DNA of 6,616 bases from Candidatus Cloacimonadota bacterium (GCA_014382685.1 JACNJG010000139.1:1-6616), one strand, 5' to 3'. Shown: positions 1-6,368, counted from the first letter of the stretch. Numbers and translations are program-made. Notes: a model not told the origin generated them from the sequence alone.

Positions 1-35
1 AAAGGTATGATCACTGACCCGAGAAAAATATAGTT

Positions 36-69
36 TTGACATTATGAAAAAACGTGTAGGTTATATATA
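36..69 (+). promoter_or_regulatory. Possible promoter of the NFU gene
   Basis: A perfect -35 hexamer TTGACA lies at 36-41, followed by an AT-rich TATATA run at 62-69. The spacing to the best -10 candidate (62-67) is 20 bases, longer than the usual 16-18, so the pairing is uncertain. It sits 20-50 bases before the NFU start codon, which is the right place for a promoter of the two-gene + strand unit. Confidence 0.35.
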
Positions 70-88
70 AAAAATTGCTGAGGATAAT

Positions 89-316
89 ATGGAACTAAAA
101 GAAAAAGTATCACAAGAATTAGAAAAGATACGACCCGCATTAATGGGTGACGGCGGGGATGTAAAATTAATTGAAGTTACCGACGATGGTGAGGTCAAGG
201 TCGAACTTCAAGGGTCATGCAGAGGATGTCCTTTTTCGCAGATGACACTGAAGTACAGCATTGAAAAGCAGCTCAAAGATAAAATTCCTGAAGTTAAAAA
301 CGTCACTGCTGTCTAA
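89..316 (+). CDS. NifU C-terminal domain (NFU-type) Fe-S cluster carrier
   Basis: Small cytoplasmic Fe-S scaffold/carrier of the NFU family, 75 residues, consisting of the NifU C-terminal domain alone. The diagnostic features are all visible: DGGDVKLIEV at residues 21-30 and GSCRGCP at 42-48, with the CxxC pair C44/C47. In this family two monomers use the CxxC pairs to hold a [4Fe-4S] cluster at the dimer interface and pass it to apo-enzymes. There is no NifU N-terminal scaffold or ferredoxin domain; stand-alone versions of this size are common. The ATG at 89 is preceded by TGAGGA (79-84) at good spacing, which supports this start. It ends in TAA two bases before the start of the next gene, so the two are probably co-transcribed. 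The family assignment is firm; the client proteins are unknown. Confidence 0.93.
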   Translation: MELKEKVSQELEKIRPALMGDGGDVKLIEVTDDGEVKVELQGSCRGCPFSQMTLKYSIEKQLKDKIPEVKNVTAV

Positions 317-318
317 TA

Positions 319-552
319 GTGAAAGCCAAAACTCCATTTAAAAAGATCGTCGGTTACTCACTTCTTGGGCTCGGTATTATAGGATTATTCACTCCATTTT
401 TACAGGGAATCCTTTTGATCGCAGTAGGGCTGGGATTGATAGATAATAAAAAGTTAAACGAACTTGTCGATAAGTTAAAAAAGAAGTATTTTCCCAAACT
501 CAAAATGAAAAAGAAAATTTCTGAAGACTGTTCGGGAGAGGAAGAAAGTTAG
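319..552 (+). CDS. Small membrane protein, possibly PGPGW-like
   Basis: A 77-residue protein with a short basic N-terminus, a hydrophobic stretch at about residues 11-41 broken by T25-P26 and G30 (probably a two-helix hairpin), and a very lysine-rich tail (46-66) ending in acidic residues. The pattern LGLGIIGL...P...LLIAVGLGLI resembles the 'putative transmembrane protein PGPGW' family, although the PGPGW core itself is not present, so this is only a resemblance. The start is GTG at 319; the same frame is closed by a stop at 295-297 and has no ATG before residue 63, so GTG is the only reasonable initiator. No Shine-Dalgarno is seen, and translation is probably coupled to the NFU gene ending two bases upstream. 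The stop is TAG. Its last four bases overlap the convergent gene on the other strand. Function unknown. Confidence 0.7.
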   Translation: MKAKTPFKKIVGYSLLGLGIIGLFTPFLQGILLIAVGLGLIDNKKLNELVDKLKKKYFPKLKMKKKISEDCSGEEES

Positions 553-1790
553 TCTGATACTTCCTGCTGAGGAAGAATTTTTACCAATACTTTCTCTATC
601 TTTTTAGCGGTAACCTGTTTAATAGTGAACTCATAATTCTTAATTATTAATGTTTCATTGTATCGTGGAATTCGCTCAAACTTTTCTATAAGCATACCTG
701 CAAGGGTTTCATAATCACCTTCTTCAAGATCGATATGATGATCTTCAATTAAGCGCTCGATCTCAACCTCACCATTAACGAGAAGGGTTGTATTATTCAC
801 CTTGCTGATGTCACTTTCCTGGGCGTCATATTCGTCCTCGATCTCGCCAACAAGTTCCTCGAGGAGATCTTCTATAGAAATAATACCCGCAGTGCCGCCG
901 TATTCATCCACAACAACAGCGATAGGGGTTTTATTCTGCTGCATTTTTTTAAGTAATGTAGTTGCTTTCATGATCTCAGGAACAAAATAGGCATCCCTGA
1001 TGAATTTATTTGCGGGTAATGAGAGGTCTTCTAATTCCAGAAGATCGTGAATGATAAGCATTCCGTCGATATGATCGATATCTACTGAATAAACAGGGAA
1101 ACGGGTAAATCCGACTTCCTTCATCAAGCTGATCACATCTTTGATAGGAGTATCTGCTTTGACGCCAATAATGTTGGTACGTGGGATCATAATATTTTTT
1201 ACTGTCAGATCACGGAAATCCAGCACTTCTTCAATAAGATCGTGTTCATCTTTTTTGACATGACCACCTTTTTCAGCTTCTCCAAGAAGATAGGAAAGAT
1301 CATCCTTTGTAAAAAGGTGAGTACTGCTTTTTTTGTCGGTCTTAATAAGTTTAAAGAAAGCGTTATTGATCTTGCTCAGCACCCAGATCATCGGGTGAAA
1401 TAGGAATGAGAAGAATCGTATCAGAAAGAACATTTTTGGAATTGAGATATTGCATGTATTTCTGATAAGTATTTTGGGAATGATCTCAGCGAATAAAAGA
1501 AGCATACTGGCAAGAAGTAGTGCTGCAAGGGTTTCAGACATAACATCCAATTTGATCATGAAGGCAGTGAAGACAGATGAAACAATGATCAGCGATATAT
1601 TATTACCAATAAGGGTAGTGCCCAGCACTTTATCAGGGTTTGTTATGAAATCGTAGAGCCGTTTTTTGCTTTTGTTCTTTGTAGATTCGTGTTTCAATCT
1701 GTGCTTGTCTAGTGATACAAGACCGATTTCACTGCCGGAAAAAAAGGCAGATCCAACAAAAAATATTGCAATAATAATAATGCTTATCAT
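549..1790 (-). CDS. CNNM/CorB-type membrane protein with CBS pair (hemolysin-like)
   Basis: A 413-residue inner-membrane protein of the CNNM/CorB/TlyC ('hemolysin family') group, with all expected domains. The N-terminal DUF21/CNNM membrane domain covers about 1-180, with FFSGSEIGL at 16-24 and AEIIPK at 101-106, both close to family motifs, and hydrophobic helices near 2-17, 60-80, 87-108 and 119-140. A CBS pair follows at about 195-315, with MIPRTNIIGV at 201-210 and the hallmark DEYGGTAGIISIEDLLEEL at 295-313. A CorC/HlyC transporter-associated domain lies at about 330-408. Relatives are linked to Mg2+ (or Co2+) efflux and divalent-cation homeostasis, with CBS domains sensing nucleotides; the 'hemolysin' label is historical. 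It follows prfA by 23 bases on the same strand, with no clear Shine-Dalgarno, so it is probably the last gene of the rpmE-prfA operon. Its TAA stop overlaps the end of the convergent + strand gene. Confidence 0.92.
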   Translation of the reverse strand: MISIIIIAIFFVGSAFFSGSEIGLVSLDKHRLKHESTKNKSKKRLYDFITNPDKVLGTTLIGNNISLIIVSSVFTAFMIKLDVMSETLAALLLASMLLLFAEIIPKILIRNTCNISIPKMFFLIRFFSFLFHPMIWVLSKINNAFFKLIKTDKKSSTHLFTKDDLSYLLGEAEKGGHVKKDEHDLIEEVLDFRDLTVKNIMIPRTNIIGVKADTPIKDVISLMKEVGFTRFPVYSVDIDHIDGMLIIHDLLELEDLSLPANKFIRDAYFVPEIMKATTLLKKMQQNKTPIAVVVDEYGGTAGIISIEDLLEELVGEIEDEYDAQESDISKVNNTTLLVNGEVEIERLIEDHHIDLEEGDYETLAGMLIEKFERIPRYNETLIIKNYEFTIKQVTAKKIEKVLVKILPQQEVSD

Positions 1791-1813
1791 TTATGTTCTA
1801 TTCAAGAATGATG

Positions 1814-2890
1814 TTATTCATTGCATAACATCTCTTCCTGCATGGCAATATGCAGAGCGTCGATGAGTTCGTCAATATTTCCATCCATAAATGATTCTAA
1901 ATTATGAGAAGTATAGTTGATCCTATGATCGGTAATGCGTGATTGAGGGTAATTATAAGTGCGAATTTTTGCACTTCTGTCACCTGTGCCGACCATCGAT
2001 CTGCGTTGCCTTGCAATGGATTGCTGCTGTTTCTGAATTTCCTGGTCAAGCAATCGGGAGCGGAGCACTTTCATCGCTTTGTGCTTATTTTTCAGTTGTG
2101 ATTTCTCATCCTGACAGGTTACGACTGTACCGGTGGGAACATGAGTAATTCTTACTGCTGAATCTGTTGTATTAACACTTTGCCCGCCTGGACCGGATGA
2201 GCGGTACACATCGATCTTGAGATCATTTTCATCAATATTAAAATCGATCTCTTCTGCCTCAGCCAGTACAACCACAGAAGCTGCAGAAGTGTGTATTCTT
2301 CCTGAGGATTCTGTTTCGGGCACACGCTGAACCCGATGCACTCCGCTTTCAAATTTTAGAGTGCCGTAAGCATTCTTGCCCTGAACTTCAAAGGAAATTT
2401 CCTTCAAGCCGCCCATGCCCGTTGGGTTGGAATTCATGATGTCTATCTTCCAGCCCTTGTTCTCAATGAAGTGCGTGTACATTCTATAAAGGTCAGCTAC
2501 AAAAAGTGCTGCTTCATCTCCACCTGTGCCTGCTCGGATTTCCATGATAGCGATTTTTTCATCATTTTCATCCTTCGGAATGAGCATTGTTTTCAGCTTC
2601 TGTGTGAGGTTTTCGACATTACTTTCCAGATTTGCATTTTCTTCTTCTATAAGAAGGACAAGCTCCTCTTCATCTTCATGCTTCAGCGATTCTTTGTTCT
2701 CGTTCAACGCTTCGATGTTTTTATTAAGCTCTCCCGCACATTGCAGTATTTCGGATATTTCCTTGTAGCGAGCAGCAATTTTCTTATATCGATCAAGCTG
2801 GGTAATGATAGCAGGGTCAGCAAGCTGTTTTTCCAGATCTGAGTATTCCTGCCGGAGCACGGTTACTTTATTCAGCAGATTCGTTATCAT
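1814..2890 (-). CDS. prfA: Peptide chain release factor 1 (RF1)
   Basis: Class I release factor that recognises UAA and UAG stop codons on the ribosome and triggers peptidyl-tRNA hydrolysis. At 358 residues it has the usual RF1 length. The stop-codon reading tripeptide is P191-E192-T193 (the RF1-type PxT, not the RF2 SPF), in the context HRVQRVPETESSGRIHTSA. The catalytic GGQ is at 235-237 within SSGPGGQSVNTTDSAVR. The N-terminal helical domain spans about 1-105 and the conserved AGTGGDEAALF lies at 120-130. The ATG at 2890 gives an N-terminus matching the family and lies inside the end of the DUF1385 gene (23-base overlap). There is no Shine-Dalgarno, which suggests translational coupling. 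The Q of GGQ is normally methylated by PrmC, whose gene often follows prfA; here a CNNM-type gene follows instead. Confidence 0.97.
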   Translation of the reverse strand: MITNLLNKVTVLRQEYSDLEKQLADPAIITQLDRYKKIAARYKEISEILQCAGELNKNIEALNENKESLKHEDEEELVLLIEEENANLESNVENLTQKLKTMLIPKDENDEKIAIMEIRAGTGGDEAALFVADLYRMYTHFIENKGWKIDIMNSNPTGMGGLKEISFEVQGKNAYGTLKFESGVHRVQRVPETESSGRIHTSAASVVVLAEAEEIDFNIDENDLKIDVYRSSGPGGQSVNTTDSAVRITHVPTGTVVTCQDEKSQLKNKHKAMKVLRSRLLDQEIQKQQQSIARQRRSMVGTGDRSAKIRTYNYPQSRITDHRINYTSHNLESFMDGNIDELIDALHIAMQEEMLCNE

Positions 2891-3842
2891 TTAAAATTTC
2901 AACATTTGGATATGTTATTGGCAGATCGAGAGCTGCGTGCAATGCACAGATCGCAACCTCAAGCTGCTGGTTGTCCGGTTCCTGAGTAGTAATTCTCTGC
3001 AAAGCCAGACCTGGAGCAGAAAATCCTCTAACAAGCCAGTGATTGATATTCTTACCGGAAAATCTCAATATCTCATAAGAAATTCCCGAAACAAATGGGA
3101 GCAACAGCAGATGTACAACTATTCGAATTCCAAGAGGAATTGCATACCCAAGTATGAGTGCGAGGATCGTATCGACAATCGAGAATACAAGTATTGCAAT
3201 GACCATTACGATCAGCATGAAACTTGTTCCGCAGCGCGGATGGAAGGTTCTATACTTTTTAGTATCCTCAAGAGTGAAATCCGGATTCCCTTCATAGGCA
3301 AACACAGATTTATGTTCTGCACCGTGATACTGGAATAATCGACGAACATCTTTAAGGAAACTGATGAGATAAATATACACAACAAAGAAAACTATCCTGA
3401 TACATCCTGCAATCAGGTTGAAGAGGATGCTTGTTTTCTCAATATTTAACCAGTATGCAATGCGGTAGGGAAGGAACACGAAAAGGAGAAAGGCGAGTCC
3501 GAATGCAAAAATGTAGGAAAAAGCAGTATAAAGTTTATCAAGAAAAACGCTCTTTTTCTTCTTGTTCGGTTTATCCTCTTCCTCATCCTTTATTGCTTCT
3601 TCAGCAGAAAAATTTAGTGTTTTGATGCCGATGGAGAGCATTTCAATAAGAGAGACAAATCCTCGTATGATAGGCAGTCCAAGAAATTTATTTGTCTTGG
3701 TCTTGGAAACGAACTCATCTTTTTTTAGAACGATGTGTCCGTCTTTTTTTCGTAGAGCAGTGGCAATATGTTGAGGACCTCGCATCATGACGCCCTCGAT
3801 AACTGCCTGACCGCCCACAGCTATTTCCGGTTTTTTTTTCAT
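2868..3842 (-). CDS. DUF1385 (YqhQ-like) integral membrane protein
   Basis: A 324-residue membrane protein of the DUF1385 family (Bacillus YqhQ-like); its biochemical role is not established. Family signatures are clear: GGQAVIEGVMMRGP at 10-23 near the N-terminus, HGAEHKS at 173-179, FHPRCGTSF at 200-208, and a C-terminal APGLALQRITTQEPD at 276-290 leading into a soluble LEVAICALHAAL helix. Hydrophobic segments lie near 105-127, 138-163, 207-230 and 232-252. The conserved His, Glu and Cys residues have been taken to hint at metal binding, which is inference. A charged loop at 81-97 (EEAIKDEEEDKPNKKKK) is probably cytoplasmic. Its position between rpmE and prfA is a conserved arrangement in several bacterial lineages. 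The ATG at 3842 starts at the family's usual place but has no visible Shine-Dalgarno. Its 3' end overlaps prfA by 23 bases. Confidence 0.9.
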   Translation of the reverse strand: MKKKPEIAVGGQAVIEGVMMRGPQHIATALRKKDGHIVLKKDEFVSKTKTNKFLGLPIIRGFVSLIEMLSIGIKTLNFSAEEAIKDEEEDKPNKKKKSVFLDKLYTAFSYIFAFGLAFLLFVFLPYRIAYWLNIEKTSILFNLIAGCIRIVFFVVYIYLISFLKDVRRLFQYHGAEHKSVFAYEGNPDFTLEDTKKYRTFHPRCGTSFMLIVMVIAILVFSIVDTILALILGYAIPLGIRIVVHLLLLPFVSGISYEILRFSGKNINHWLVRGFSAPGLALQRITTQEPDNQQLEVAICALHAALDLPITYPNVEILNDNESAE

Positions 3843-3906
3843 AAGCTTAAATTTTTTGGCAAAAGTGTTCTACTTAATCTTAAAATATGGTGGGTTCAAG
3901 GTGTGT

Positions 3907-3923
3907 AAAACTCCCCTTTGGAG
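3907..3923 (-). terminator. Weak hairpin with T-run after rpmE (possible attenuator)
   Basis: Read on the - strand just after the rpmE TAG stop, CTCC (3923-3920) can pair with GGAG (3914-3911) around a five-base loop, followed by TTTT (3910-3907). A four-pair stem is too weak for a firm intrinsic terminator. It may partly lower read-through from the abundant L31 message into the DUF1385/prfA genes, or it may be chance. Confidence 0.2.
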
Positions 3924-3928
3924 AAATG

Positions 3929-4156
3929 CTATTGCTCTTTTTCTTCTTTCTTTGTCTGGAATTTGCTATATTTTTTTCTGAACTTTTCGATACGTCCTGC
4001 GCTATCCATTAATTTCTTTTTACCAGTATAGAATGGATGGCATTCCGAGCAGATTTCCACGTGGATTTCCGGCATGGTATCTCTGGTCTCAAAGGTGTTT
4101 CCGCAGGCACATTTCACCACGCATTTTTGATACTTTGGATGAATATCTTTTTTCAT
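3929..4156 (-). CDS. rpmE: 50S ribosomal protein L31 (zinc-binding type)
   Basis: Large-subunit ribosomal protein bL31, which helps bridge the two ribosomal subunits. The 75-residue sequence begins MKKDIHPKY and contains the typical ECHPFYTGKKK (38-48) followed by GRIEKFRKKY (54-63). Four cysteines in the zinc-ribbon positions are present (C16 and C18; C36 and C39), so this is the zinc-containing C+ form rather than the zinc-independent paralogue made under zinc starvation. An extra C12 is not part of that set. The C-terminus carries a short charged tail (KKEEKEQ). A good Shine-Dalgarno GGAG sits nine bases before the ATG. The stop is TAG. It is the first gene of the leftward cluster and is separated from the DUF1385 gene by 86 bases. 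Confidence 0.97.
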   Translation of the reverse strand: MKKDIHPKYQKCVVKCACGNTFETRDTMPEIHVEICSECHPFYTGKKKLMDSAGRIEKFRKKYSKFQTKKEEKEQ

Positions 4157-4178
4157 TTATATGAACTCCGTTTAATAC

Positions 4179-4198
4179 ATTTTGTATTGTCACAAAAT
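4179..4198. repeat. 7-bp perfect inverted repeat ATTTTGT-N6-ACAAAAT at the rpmE start region
   Basis: ATTTTGT (4179-4185) and ACAAAAT (4192-4198) are exact reverse complements separated by ATTGTC. The element overlaps the proposed -10 region and transcription start of rpmE, where an operator would sit. The AT-richness of the spacer makes chance occurrence quite possible. Confidence 0.25.
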
Positions 4199-4223
4199 TT
4201 ATGACCTCGCTTTGCAGTGTCAA
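4196..4223 (-). promoter_or_regulatory. Probable promoter of the rpmE-DUF1385-prfA cluster
   Basis: On the - strand a perfect TTGACA (complement of 4218-4223) is followed after 16 bases by TAAATT (complement of 4196-4201), a four-of-six match to the sigma-70-type -10. Transcription would start near 4189, giving a leader of about 33 bases that contains the rpmE Shine-Dalgarno. Placement between the Mut7-C-type gene and rpmE fits a promoter driving the leftward translation-factor cluster. Confidence 0.5.
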
Positions 4224-4256
4224 ATTTTATAAAGCTGCTTTTCTTGTATATCATTT

Positions 4257-4718
4257 TTACAGCCCGATTTTTTTAAAAAATAATTGAGCTTTTTGCAGAT
4301 GAGTGCCTTGCCAGTATATCTTTCCGCAACGAATGCACTGGTGGAAATGTTCCTGTGTAGAAAACACATATTCGGGCACGAGCTTTTTCAAATATTCTTT
4401 TTCGATAGCGGTGGTGATGCTATTACAGATCGTGCAGCGCGAGAATACCTTATTTGTGTCAAGCGGATATGTTTTATGGATTTCGGAAAGCTGCTGCTCC
4501 AGAGTATCTGTTATGAGAAAGATTATCTGCACAGGAAAGGGATGTTTTAGGAAATAATGATTTCTCGTGACAATAATGCGGTCTTCACTCTGGGCAATAC
4601 TGAGCAGTGTAATTGGTCTGATCTTATTTCTATAAAAAGTATCATAACCGAGAAGGCGAAGCCACTTTGCCAACCTCCCAAGCATTTTATCAACTGCGAA
4701 TTTTGGTTTAGATTTCAT
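4257..4718 (-). CDS. Mut7-C-type PIN-fold / zinc-ribbon protein, catalytic acids apparently lost
   Basis: A 153-residue protein matching the Mut7-C 'RNase' family (formerly DUF82), a PIN-like nuclease fold joined to a C-terminal zinc ribbon. The N-terminal signature DKMLGRLAKWLRLLGYDT is at 10-27. The zinc ribbon is complete, with CTIC at 95-98 and CIRC at 128-131, followed by the family's YWQGTH at 135-140. Odd points: the usual TRD motif reads TRN (51-53), and the helix that normally begins with acidic residues (DDEL-like) reads RPITLLSIA (34-42), so two expected metal-binding acids are absent while D10 remains. This suggests reduced or lost nuclease activity, by inference. I start at the ATG at 4718 because GGAT (4728-4725) forms a Shine-Dalgarno six bases before it; the in-frame TTG at 4730 overlaps that site. 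It is divergent from the radical SAM gene. Biological role unknown. Confidence 0.85.
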   Translation of the reverse strand: MKSKPKFAVDKMLGRLAKWLRLLGYDTFYRNKIRPITLLSIAQSEDRIIVTRNHYFLKHPFPVQIIFLITDTLEQQLSEIHKTYPLDTNKVFSRCTICNSITTAIEKEYLKKLVPEYVFSTQEHFHQCIRCGKIYWQGTHLQKAQLFFKKIGL

Positions 4719-4724
4719 GATGTA

Positions 4725-4728
4725 ATCC
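4725..4728 (-). promoter_or_regulatory. Ribosome binding site that decides the Mut7-C-type gene start
   Basis: GGAT on the - strand lies six bases before the ATG at 4718. It overlaps the alternative in-frame TTG start at 4730, which therefore is unlikely to be used. Confidence 0.5.
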
Positions 4729-4749
4729 AAAAAAAATAATATAAAAAAG

Positions 4750-4778
4750 TTGTCAAAAAAAAGTTATTTAAATAATTT
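4750..4778 (+). promoter_or_regulatory. Possible promoter of the radical SAM gene, with 12-bp palindrome
   Basis: TTGTCA (4750-4755, five of six to TTGACA) is followed 17 bases later by TAATTT (4773-4778, a weak -10). Within the spacer lies the perfect palindrome TTATTTAAATAA (4764-4775), which could bind a dimeric regulator or simply reflect the AT-rich sequence. The 80-base gap must hold promoters for both divergent genes; on the - strand a TTGACA (complement of 4754-4759 region, TGTCAA) exists but I see no well-spaced -10. Confidence 0.3.
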
Positions 4779-4798
4779 TCCAACTGAACTGGATCAAT

Positions 4799-6325
4799 AT
4801 GAAAAAGAGGATTTTGCTTCTCTCTATGCCCAACTACACAGTTGGATTTTATAAAGGAATGCGTGTTCCTTCGCTGGGGCTTTCGTCTCTATCAGGGAAT
4901 CTGGATGCAGCATATGTGGAAAAAGTAGTAATTGCAGACCTCCTTATGGTGCAGCACAATCTCAGGAATTATATTCATAAAGTGCTCAAGGAATTTCAAC
5001 CACATATTGTGGGAATGACCTGCATGAGCTTTCAATATGAAACAGCAGTACAGATCGCGAAGATAGTGAAACAGTTCAAAAAAGAAATTATCATTGTTTT
5101 TGGCGGTTACCATCCCACGCTGGCTTATGAGCTCATCTCAAAATCGAAGGAAAAGCAATATATTGATTTTCTCATTCGAGGTGAGGGAGAGATTGCATTT
5201 GAAAGACTGATACAAGCACTTTCCGGTAACGATGACTTAACAGAAATACTGAATCTATCATATAAAGCAAAAGGATATTTTGTCCATAATCCCAGGCAGC
5301 CCATTCTCGATCTCGAAAACATAAAACTGCCTGATCGCTCATCAAGAATTACGAAGCACTACTCCATTTTTGGTAAAAAAGCCGATGTAGTCGAAGCATC
5401 GAGGGGCTGCACGATGAGCTGTGATTTCTGCTGTATGCCACAAATGTATGGAAGAACCTTCCGCAAGTATCCGGTCGAGCGTGTTATCGAGGATATAAAA
5501 CGGGCTTCTCATAATGGAGCAAAGGCGATTTTCTTTATTGACGATAATATCTTTGTTAATCCCGCTCATCTTGAAGAGTTGTGCGAACAAATTATCAAAA
5601 ACGGCTTGAATCACATCGATTATACTATTCAGGCAAGCGTGGCAGGCGTTGCCCGGGATCCAAAACTTATCGAACTCATGGCACGGGCTGGATTTAAAAT
5701 AGCATTTCTTGGAATTGAGAACATAAAAAAAGCAAATGTAGAGTTCCTTTCTAAAGACAGGCGTGTACTCGATCAGACATCTTATGCGATAGAGCTGCTT
5801 CGCAAAAACAATCTCATTGTAGTTGGAGGATTTATTCTTGGCAATCCCGAAGACACACAGGAAACCTTGTGGGATCATTGCGAGTTTGCAAAACAAAACA
5901 GGATCGATGTGCCATTATTCATGCTGCTGACGCCATTCCTGAATACCGAAGTACGGGAGAAGATCATTAATAAAGGACTGTTAACTAATCCCGATGATTT
6001 CTGTTTTTACGATCTCTCACATGCTAATATTCGCACACAATATCTCTCTTCTGAAGATTTGAATTTCCTGAAAAATAATATGTATGGGAAAATTAACGAT
6101 CTGCGGTCATTGAAACACAATCTCGTAAAATTTCATTATCCCTTTTATCTCCTGAGTTTGATCATTAATGAACTACCCAAGTCAGCGATGAATAACCTTA
6201 GGCGGTTTCTCTATTCCGACTATGAGTATGAAAATTACAAAGCCGGAAGGATCAGGGAGATAAAGAGAATGGGCAGATGGCTGCTGGATAAAAAGCATGT
6301 TATCCAAAATCAGCTTCAATATTGA
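4799..6325 (+). CDS. B12-binding-domain radical SAM protein, substrate unknown
   Basis: A 508-residue class B-type radical SAM enzyme. The N-terminal cobalamin-binding-like Rossmann domain (about 3-145) shows KRILLLSMPNY, a VGMTCMSFQYETA strand-helix at 71-83, FGGYHPTL at 101-108 and RGEGE at 127-131. It lacks the DxHxxG cobalamin ligand motif, as many members of this class do. The radical SAM core (about 195-400) carries SRGCTMSCDFCC at 201-212, with the [4Fe-4S] ligands C204, C208 and C211 in CxxxCxxC spacing, plus FFIDDNIFVNP (245-255), LGIEN (304-308) and GGFILGNPEDTQET (343-356). The C-terminus (about 400-508) is not recognisable and is rich in basic residues. Relatives include BchE, hopanoid-modifying and other methylating or cyclising enzymes; the reaction here cannot be told from sequence. 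The ATG at 4799 has GGA five bases upstream. It appears monocistronic and ends in TGA. Confidence 0.9.
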   Translation: MKKRILLLSMPNYTVGFYKGMRVPSLGLSSLSGNLDAAYVEKVVIADLLMVQHNLRNYIHKVLKEFQPHIVGMTCMSFQYETAVQIAKIVKQFKKEIIIVFGGYHPTLAYELISKSKEKQYIDFLIRGEGEIAFERLIQALSGNDDLTEILNLSYKAKGYFVHNPRQPILDLENIKLPDRSSRITKHYSIFGKKADVVEASRGCTMSCDFCCMPQMYGRTFRKYPVERVIEDIKRASHNGAKAIFFIDDNIFVNPAHLEELCEQIIKNGLNHIDYTIQASVAGVARDPKLIELMARAGFKIAFLGIENIKKANVEFLSKDRRVLDQTSYAIELLRKNNLIVVGGFILGNPEDTQETLWDHCEFAKQNRIDVPLFMLLTPFLNTEVREKIINKGLLTNPDDFCFYDLSHANIRTQYLSSEDLNFLKNNMYGKINDLRSLKHNLVKFHYPFYLLSLIINELPKSAMNNLRRFLYSDYEYENYKAGRIREIKRMGRWLLDKKHVIQNQLQY

Positions 6326-6368
6326 GAGTTTTTCTCCTCTTTTCAAATTTGTTAAATTAATAGCACAC

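Noticed and set aside
1..33. The first ten codons in frame 1 are open and end in TAG at 31-33, possibly the tail of an upstream gene.
   Set aside because: Ten open codons are expected by chance and the residues match nothing I recognise. It cannot be decided without sequence to the left.
549..1790. Reading the CNNM/CorB-type gene as a true hemolysin or virulence factor.
   Set aside because: The domain set (DUF21, CBS pair, CorC/HlyC) is that of housekeeping cation-related membrane proteins; the hemolysin name is historical.
2471..2842. A 123-residue open frame on the + strand.
   Set aside because: It is antisense to the RF1 helical domain; the Cys/Phe/Ser-rich sequence is typical of the complement of a coding region.
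2937..3338. A 133-residue open frame on the + strand.
   Set aside because: It is antisense to the well-supported DUF1385 gene, with no recognisable domain or start signal.
4219..4250. AAAGCAGCTTT-like short palindrome after the Mut7-C-type gene as a terminator.
   Set aside because: Only a four-pair stem with a three-base loop and no T-run on the relevant strand.
5342..5896. A 184-residue open frame on the - strand.
   Set aside because: It is wholly antisense to the radical SAM core, has no family features or ribosome binding site, and its composition is that of a shadow frame.
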